Made by a program: the position numbers and the translations under genes. This document shows, piece by piece, positions 37,701-46,700 of a stretch of DNA of 64,000 nt. The DNA is from Capra hircus (Eukaryota > Chordata > Mammalia > Artiodactyla > Bovidae), in NCBI RefSeq assembly GCF_001704415.2, contig NC_030808.1:80816594-80880593 (forward strand), read 5' to 3'. The notes under the pieces are model-generated. The model was not told where the DNA came from. It worked only from the letters and a program-made list of their open reading frames with translations, and made no database searches. The stretch's first letter is position 1; every line of letters starts with the position of its first letter.

Positions 37701-40700
37701 TTCCACTTTGCCCCTCAAACAGGTTCTTCCTTCCTGCCACCTTTGAGTGATTAGATGGTTGTGACCACAACTGATGCAACTGCTGTGCAAATTCAACTGA
37801 CAAATTCACTTAAACCAACAGCATCTTCCAGATGTTTTAGAGAACCACATGTGGCAATGACTAGAAACCACAAAATATACCAGAATGATACTCATGGGCA
37901 GGGCTTCATCTGATTAGTTTGAAAACCAAACCTAGAATTTAATCTAGGTTTACATTTTTTTCCCCTATATTCTGTGAGTGTATTATGCTCAAAAAAAAGC
38001 TCTAAATATAACATAGCAATTTTGGCAGGTGTGTAAACTTTGTAGTTTACTTTTGACTTTATATTAAGGCTGTTAAAACATCAGAGTAGCAAAATTCATG
38101 TAGAAAGTCGGGAAATACATAGCTTCCCAACAGCCAAGGCAGAAAATATGAAGCATGATGGATTATGCAATTCTTAATATAAATTATGACAGTTTGTTGT
38201 AAGTCAGTTTCCTAGTACCAAACTGGAAAATTATAGGAGTCCCTGAAAAGTTAGCATTGCATTCTTAAATCTTTTAATGGAAAACTGTAGATTCCTTCAT
38301 ATTTATTTCAATAGTTATAGAGCAACTTATGTAGTAGGTGCTATAAGGATGATAAAGGTATTCAGAATATGGTCCTTACCCTCTAGAAACTTAGAATTCC
38401 ATGACAGAATAAGGTGAGTGCTGCTAAGAGATTAACTAGAGAGATTTATCATAATGTGCAAGTCCTTACTGTCTTGATTTCTTTTAACTATCCTGCATTG
38501 CGCACCTATGTACTGGGAGCTATTCTTAAGCTCTCTGTTGTAAGGATAAATCAGTCAATGAACAGAATATATATCAACTCATTAAATTCTCACTAACAAG
38601 CCTGTAAGGTAGGAATTATCTTCCACAATCCTTAGATGAGAAAAATGGAGCACTGAGAGATTAATTTGTTCTAGGCCACACAGTGAACCTAGGTCCAATC
38701 AGTCTGGCTTCAGGGCCCATGCTCTTCACATTACACCATGGTTTTTTTTTGTTTTGTTTTTTTTGCCTACTTTGTCATCTGTCTCCACCAGTTGGGATGC
38801 AAGCTCCATTAGAGCAAGCACCGAGTCTACCCTCTTCTCTAGCACAAACATGTGCCCAGCATAAATATCTATTGGATTACATAAAAATATACTTCTTTGT
38901 AGTTAAGCAGAGAAAAAAATGCTTGGGGCTGAGAAGACAAAATGAATAATACGAAACCTGAAAACAATCTGTTTCCAAGTTGGGCAGTGTTTTCCCAACC
39001 CCAGGCCTCTTTTAAAATTGTGCTGATCCTGCCAAGAAGAACTTGATCCAAGCTGATTGTAATGAACAGATTATTTCTTGGAGCCTTTACCCAGGGAGTT
39101 TAAGTCATAGAAAATCCCTCTCAAAAATCTAGTGCTCATTCTTCACTGCAAATGACCTCCCCTGCCTGCCGGGACCACATACTTGACACTCATAAGCCTG
39201 GTCCACATGCCAGACAAGTTGACCGGAGAACTGAGTGTGGGGAGTACCGCTATGCAAACAGGAGCTTCTGGTGCTTCCTCTGGAGAAGCATGTGGTTAGA
39301 AGAGAGTACACAGGGATGCTCACCCCTGAAATAGGCTGGACCCCAAGCAAGGGTGTGGTCCCACCATGCCTGTCTATTAATTAACTGGCTTTGCTTTGAG
39401 CTGCGGGCCTCATCAGGGTGCCTGCTGACCTGGTAGTCAGCACTGAACCTTTATTAGGGGTTAGTGGGTTTACTTTTTTGGCCCTATCATGTGGCATAGT
39501 TTCCCAATGAGATTGATTCATTGGGAGCCTGGAGTCCTAACCACAGGACCACCAGGAAAGTCCCAGATTAGTGGGTTTAGAATGCCAGGCCATCGTCCTT
39601 CCCTCTCCTGGACACCTTCTACTTTTTGCCCTGCCTTCCTTTCATTTCCACTTACATATGTTGTTGGCCCAGTCAGTTCACCTGTTTTCTTAACACTGCA
39701 ATAAGTGTTACTGCTGGAATATCTCTTCATATTCCTTCCACAGTGTCTGGAGATGATGATACCTCCAACTTACCTTTCAGATTATTGTTTGTCATGGTCT
39801 TTACTCATTTGGCATCGTTTTCTACCTTCCAAGCTCTTTCATAATTGAATGAAGTGTGTGGGCAGCAGGGACAAGCTGTATGAAAGAGTGAAATTAATAT
39901 TTGCTAAAAGGGAAATGGCAAGACCGTGTATAGATCAATTAGATCCCCCCCAGTGAGGCCAGCTGAAATAGATGAGATGTCATTTCAGATATAAAGGCTT
40001 AGTCACTGATCCATGCAGACCTCAGGAGTAAGATGTGCAGGAACGTTCTGGTGATTCAGTGCCTCCCTGCAGTCTCGGCTCTAACAGCAGAAATTGATGC
40101 CGTTCTGACTGCAGAGTGGGCAGTTGCATCAGAACACAAACACCCAGGTTCTTGTGAAGTTCTCTCCCAAATTCAATCTGGCATAGATACAGCAGTTCAT
40201 TGGACTGAGGACCTGAAATGGTAGAAAATTCTGTTTTAGTCCTTCAGAGTTTTCTTAGAAGAGATCCACGTTAAGCAACATGTTCTTTCTAAATTCTCCT
40301 TCAGGTTTTTCATATGAGAAGGATCCCCGGTTGTACTTTGACGACACTTGTGTCGTTCCTGAGAGACTGGAAGGTAAGTAGCCCCATCTGGTTTGGTGCA
40401 AAGCTGGAATTCTTACCATGTCAGAGCACCTTCGTCAGTCGTCTTGATGGCAGATTGGCGACATTTGCCCAAACCAGGTGAGAAAATTGAGACTAAAGTA
40501 CCGCATATGTATCTTTATCCGGAACAGGCAAAGTGAAACAAGAGCCCACCATGTATCGGGAGGGGCCCCCTTACCAGAGACGAGGTTCCCTTCAGCTGTG
40601 GCAGTTCCTGGTTACCCTTCTTGACGACCCAGCCAACGCCCACTTCATTGCCTGGACAGGCCGAGGCATGGAATTCAAGCTGATAGAACCCGAAGAGGTA

Positions 40701-43700
40701 AGCACTGGGTGCTGATTTTTGATTTGATGTTTGTTCCTATTTAGTTCTCCATCTAGTAAAAAGGCCTTTTTACTGTGTCAGATATGCTCTTCTCATTCAG
40801 ATTCTGGCCTGGCCAATGGGCTTGACAGTGCTTTTCCTATTAATGGGACAGGCAAAGTTCTCCACTGCAAAATATGTAAAAAGTATTAGTAACCCTTCTG
40901 CAAATTCTGGGGAGGGAGACCATGAAGACTTACATTCTAAAAGGGTCTGCTTTCTCCCTTAGAAAGTCTTTCAAGTGTTCTTTCAGTGATACCAACTCTT
41001 TTTTGGTGTAAGCCCTCATATGTCATAGCCCGTATCAGAGAGTATGTGAACAGATTGTAAGACATTTTTAGTAATATAGGTTGCAACTGTCCTATGGTGG
41101 ATTTAAAATGGCTCTAGAGAAATAACATTATCAGAGATGAGTCAATCTCAATCTCAGAAACCTAGTGTTTTGTGTTGTTTTAATGTAATATCACAGGAGC
41201 TTCCCTGGCTCGGTGCTAAAGAATCTACCTGCCAATGCAGGAGACACAGGTTCAATACCTGGTCTGGGAAATCCCCACATGCCACAGAGCAACTAAGCTC
41301 TGTGCACCACAAGTACTGAGCCTGTACTCGAGAGTCAGCCATAACTGCTGAGCCCACAGGCCGAAACTACTGATGCCCGAACAGTCTAGAGCCTGTACTC
41401 CACAAAAGAGAAGCCCCCACAGAGAGGCCCAAGCACTGTAACTAGAGTAGCCCCTGCTCACCTCAACTAGAGCAAAACTGGCACAGCAATGAAGACCCCG
41501 CACAGCAAAAACAAAAAAGTTAATGTAATCACGTTCTTACTACTCTTTTTTAAAGTACCACAATGAGATAGCAAACCATTGTTACCATCTTTTTGGCCAA
41601 ATTAACAGAAAGGCCAGTGGACAGAACCAATGCCATTTCTTCGGAGGAGAGGACACATCACAGAATCTCCCCTTTCCTAAATATCACAAAGCAAATTAAG
41701 TCAGGCTCTGGGCTTGCCATGATTTCAAAGGGGTTGATTTTTGTTTGATTTAGAATCTAGAGGTTAGAAATGGAAAAGAAATAACTTCCCTGAAAGTCTG
41801 ACATATGCTTCTTTGGGTAGCGTATACTTGAGCGTTACACATTAAGCCAGCAGAACAAAAAGGTATCTTTGGGTTGGTGTGATTAGAATGAGAACAATGC
41901 TCTCGAAGGCCTCTGAATAGGAGCTGCAGTTGTAGACGTTGTTCAATCAGTTGGAGGGCTCACTTTAGTACACCCAAGGGGCAGGTGGGCAAGGGGGTTG
42001 AGGGCAGGAAATTGGAGGAAGAAAATGGCCTGAAAGTTAAGATGAGCAAAGAAAAATGTGTGAATTGGAGGCTTACGGAGAATCCTGACTGGTAGAGGAA
42101 GGCAGGTTTCCTTAAAGGCCGTTAGAGAAGATATAGTTATCAGTCAGTTCAGTCGCTCAGTCGTGTCCGACTCTTTGCGACCCCATGAATCGCAGCACCC
42201 CAGGCCTCCCTGTCCATCACCATACATATACAATTTCTGTTAAGACTTGTTCTACCTTCAAAGCCAAAGTTTGGTACTGCTGTGTTCTCCTGACTGTGTC
42301 TTTTGGCTAAGTCATGTAGAAATGGAGCCATGTTTCCAGCCACACTGAAAAGCATCTACCCCACATTCTTTTCCTCATAATGTGGCCTGGTTTGTATGAG
42401 GCTTGAGGAAAGCATGTCGCCCAGACTCACTGAGGCTTTTTGAAAGTCAAGTCTGTCATGTGAGCAGCCCTTTTTGATTTATCTCATTTCACAAAAAGGA
42501 GCTTTTACGACTTTTTTGCCACTGCCTCGGGCCTAAGCAGAGGCTGTACAGCTGCAGGTAAACCTGGTTATGACCCTTTGTAAAGCCGTTATTGAATCTG
42601 TTGCTCTCCAACCAACGGTAAAGAAAATGATGAACAGATGGCAAAGGACCCCGGCTTTCTTAAAGAAACTAATGCTAATCCAGAATGCTCACATAAATGC
42701 CAAGCTGCCCAGTCACAGGGGAGTCTCCTCGTAGCCTTGCACCTCTCTCAGCTGATTAAACAGCTCTGTTTCTTCAGAAAGTGCTTCTTGCCACCGCAGC
42801 TTGAAATCCCTGAGCATTCCATGAGCTCTGAAATGTTCCATTCCCTTAACCCCAGGATCAGCTCTGCTCCAGTGTGCACTTTGGCCCCAGGACATGCAAC
42901 ACTTTTTTCCCCACTCTCTAATCCTTGTATAACTTGGCAGGCCCTCCTCTTGGTAGTGTCAGGAAGATACCAACTCCTCAAAAAATGCTGTAAGAAGTTG
43001 TCATGGGGGGAGCTTGAAGGGTGAAGCGGAGGAGGAAGCTGTTTGGGACGTAATTGTAGGCAGCTGTGTGGCTGAGTAGTGCACTCTGGGTAATTATCCA
43101 TAATATCCATTACACTGTGCATGGAAATTGTGGTTTTAGAACTGCGTTTTGGCAGGCCCCCTAATCAAATGTCTTTTGATAGTCATCCAGCTTAGCACCC
43201 TCTCAATTATGACTGACTCGGCTTTAATCTGGAGCCATTTTAACTGTGAATCTGCATTAATGAATATTTTGGGGGGTAGGGTTGTTTGTTGAACATGTGG
43301 CAGATAACTGATGCCATGGGGAGGTTTAAAAGGACGTGCTGCTGAGAAAGAGCCGCTCCCTGTGCTGTGGCTGCGCTCTTACAAAGAGAGGAAGAGAGAT
43401 GGGAGCTTTGGTTTTTGTTTTGTGTTTAACTCCTTCGGCCTCCATCCTCAAGATGCTATATCAGAGTAACAAATGTGAAAGATGAAGGAAAGAAGGAGCT
43501 GGCAATGAGCTATTGCCTGCTCCCTCCCCCCCCCCAAAAAATGGGGCAGCCGTTATTCCCAGCTGCTTTGCAGTTGTGGCGCATCGTGATTACTGCATTA
43601 AGAGCAGCCCCAGTGAGGGCTACTGAATCACAGGGCCCTGGCCCAAGAGGATGAGTCAGTAACTATGGCTACCAGAGCTGCTTTGAAGTCTACGCATATA

Positions 43701-46700
43701 TAAAACCTCTCTCCAGTACAGCTACTGCATATGCAAGTGACAGCAAAGAAAGGTCATGGCTGAAGTTAAGTAGTCAAGAATTGTTTTCCACCAGTGCAGT
43801 ACAGTCAAAGGATGAAGCTGGGCCTCTTTTAAGGGTACTTGCATTACTTGTGGCCAGCAGCAGTTCAATAATACCTTCACGGTGTTATTTCTTTTTTTTT
43901 TTTTTTTAAAAAAAGGGACATGTATTGATTTACCAGCTTTTCTTTCTTACCACTATTTCTATTGGCTTAAACTGTTTTTCTCTAAATAGGGGGTGTGTTT
44001 TTGCTTAATTTTGCCTTTTTGGTCATTGCAAAGAGTTGAATGTGTGCAATATGGAGAAAGGCAGAGAACCAGGGTATCGTGTGCTCTCGGGCACAAAGCA
44101 AATGAATGGAAATTTAACGTTCACATGGTTTCTTACAAGGGAAAATGGAATCATGACTGTTGAATTTCTGTAATATGATTAGGACAGATGCATTTCTTCC
44201 TTATCAGATCATTTCTGATATCTATTAAAGGTCATCTTGAATCCCGAGTTGAGAGGTTGCTCTCATTCTGCCCCAAATACTTTTGAATAATACGTTAAGT
44301 GAAACGTGGCTCTATGATCCACTTTTCCACCTGCAGTCTCCCTACTTCTCATTCCATGTTTACCTTTTTTTTTTAAACGAATGTAGTTGTTTTGGTTAAG
44401 TTTCCAAAACTGACCCAGAATGTTCCAAATATGATCGCTGGTTTGCATGCATTTAAAGGCCTCGTATTTCCAAGGTTAATCTACCTTGACAGTCATCCGT
44501 ATACATAGGGTTTGGGATATTGAGATACTTGAGCAGAATTGCTTGACTGTCTTGCTGAACTCCACTAGTAAGTGTTCTTGCTTTAAGGCTTCTTTGCCCA
44601 GAGTTCCAATTACATCCCCCCATCACTGCACCTCAGGTGGATTGGGTTTAGATATAATGCACTTCACAACTGTTTGGGAAGCCATGTTAATTTTTCATTA
44701 AATGGATAATGGTGCTACATGTTTTAATGTCCATTCTGCAAGTCCACTGGGAACAGGGGATTGGATGGCAACAGGCTGAAATGATCTGATTCCCTTTTAC
44801 TCCATGAGCTGCAATACGTAAACATCTCCCAGCCCCTCTCCAATCTTATTAGAATTGAACTTTTGCTCTGCTGGCCCATTAGCAACTCACTAGTGTGTTT
44901 CTAATGTTTCAGGAATGACCATTCTAATTATTCCTTATTGACTGCTACAGAAACCATAGCACTTAATGGCAACATGTTAATGGTCTATGGGTATTGGTCA
45001 ATAATTCATATGTGGAGAAACAGTAGAGAGCCTGCTTCCTCTGGGATGCTAGCCAAGCCCTCTGCAATCTTAAAATGCTAGGATTCTTCCACCTCCAGGT
45101 CTCACCTCTTAGCATCTATGACTAAATCATCACCTTTGTTGAATGTTGGTCTTAAGGGAATTAAGTGCTTTTCCATTCAGGTCAGAGAAATGGATCACTG
45201 ACCAGAGCAGTTGGGTTCTAGAACACTCTCCTGGGATTGGGAAGAAACCCGCTAGACCCAAGGAATGAGTTTCCATTGCTTTCCTGTCTCTTCAGGTTGC
45301 TCGGCGTTGGGGCATTCAGAAGAACCGGCCAGCTATGAACTATGACAAGCTCAGCCGATCTCTACGTTATTACTATGAAAAGGGCATCATGCAGAAGGTG
45401 AACAATTATGAGAGACAATTAAGATCACTCTCAGAGAAACTGTCCAGGGCTTCTGTACTAAGACTAATGGCTTTGAGGAAATGTTAGCTTCGTGATTCTG
45501 TGGTAGGAAAAAATCTTGGAAAAATGAGTTAAAATGAGATACAAAGAGCACCTTTAATACTCTCAGGTACCTCAAAACCAGAGGTTGTGGAAGATTCTGT
45601 AGGAAAATTAGCCTCCTCTGCTTTAGAGAAATAAAGAAACTGTCTCTACTTATAGAAATGTCCAGATAGGACTTCCCTGATGGTCCAGTGGTTAAGAATC
45701 CACCTGCCAATGCAGGGGACAAGGGCTCGATCCCTGATTCAGGAAGATTCCACATGCTGTGGGGCAACTAAGCCCTTCCGCCTATAGCCCGTGCTCTTCA
45801 GCAATGAGAAGCCACCACAATGAGTAGCCCCCCCGCCCCCCGACCCTGCTACAATGAGAAAAAACCTGCATACAGCAACAGAGACCCAATGCAGCCAAAG
45901 AAAAAAATTTTTAAATTGTCCAGATACTTAGGCCAACTATTATATCCATAAAGGAGCCAGGGAGAGAATCAACTTAAAGGTCTCTGCTCCCACAAGAGCT
46001 TAGTTGAAGTCTTTAGTTGTTAAGACACCAAGACCTCCAAATATGTTGGTCTAATACTCTTAAGTGTTGGGACTAAGAAAATCTCTTTCAAAAACTGGAA
46101 ACTACAAGTTAAAAAGCCAAGATTTGCAAAATGGGAGCAGAATAGCCTGATAACAAGTTGCAGAATAAAGGATGAAGCATAATTTGAGGAAGCCAGAACA
46201 AAATCCTTATTGTGATAGGTGGTGAAAGACCAAAATCTTAAAAGCCGTGAATAAGCAGAAGATGAAGATGGCTAATCTTTGGTTTTTCTTAACCAGATTT
46301 TATACTGTACTGTTACCCAGATTCTAGCATTTATACATTTAGGCAGTCTTTACATGGTAGATGCACTCAGAATTATATGGTCATTGTTGCTGAGAACTTG
46401 TCTTGTGCTAAAACCAGGCTTATCTTCTCATAGGCAGGTGGTAGTATGACCCCATATTCCTCTCATTTCCTTATTTATTAAAACTTTTCATGGATGGTCT
46501 TCTGGATAAAACTCAGACTTTAACCCTTCATACAGGCTCTAAGGCACCATCTAACCCTCATTTCCTCACTTGCACTTGTCTGCTTCCACTACCACAGCCA
46601 TCTGTCTCTTAATATGTATTGTTTGTAAACAAACATCAGTCATATAAGTTATTGAGCGTATTATAAAATGAAAAAACACCTATTAAACTACCATCCTACT

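Larger units (their letters stand above)
35485..40304 (+). other. ETV5: ETV5 intron between exons D and E
   Basis: 4820 bp, GTAAGT...CTTCAG. Contains MER20, BovB, MER5A with a nested SINE, MIR/L2 relics and a CHR fragment. 37060-38300 and 39570-40300 show nothing I can name. Confidence 0.9.
40698..45295 (+). other. ETV5: ETV5 intron inside the ETS domain (4.6 kb)
   Basis: GTAAGC...CTTCAG. One CHR SINE and a short BovB-type tail lie in its first third; 42225-45295 has no repeat I recognise, and is discussed as a candidate regulatory stretch. Confidence 0.9.
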
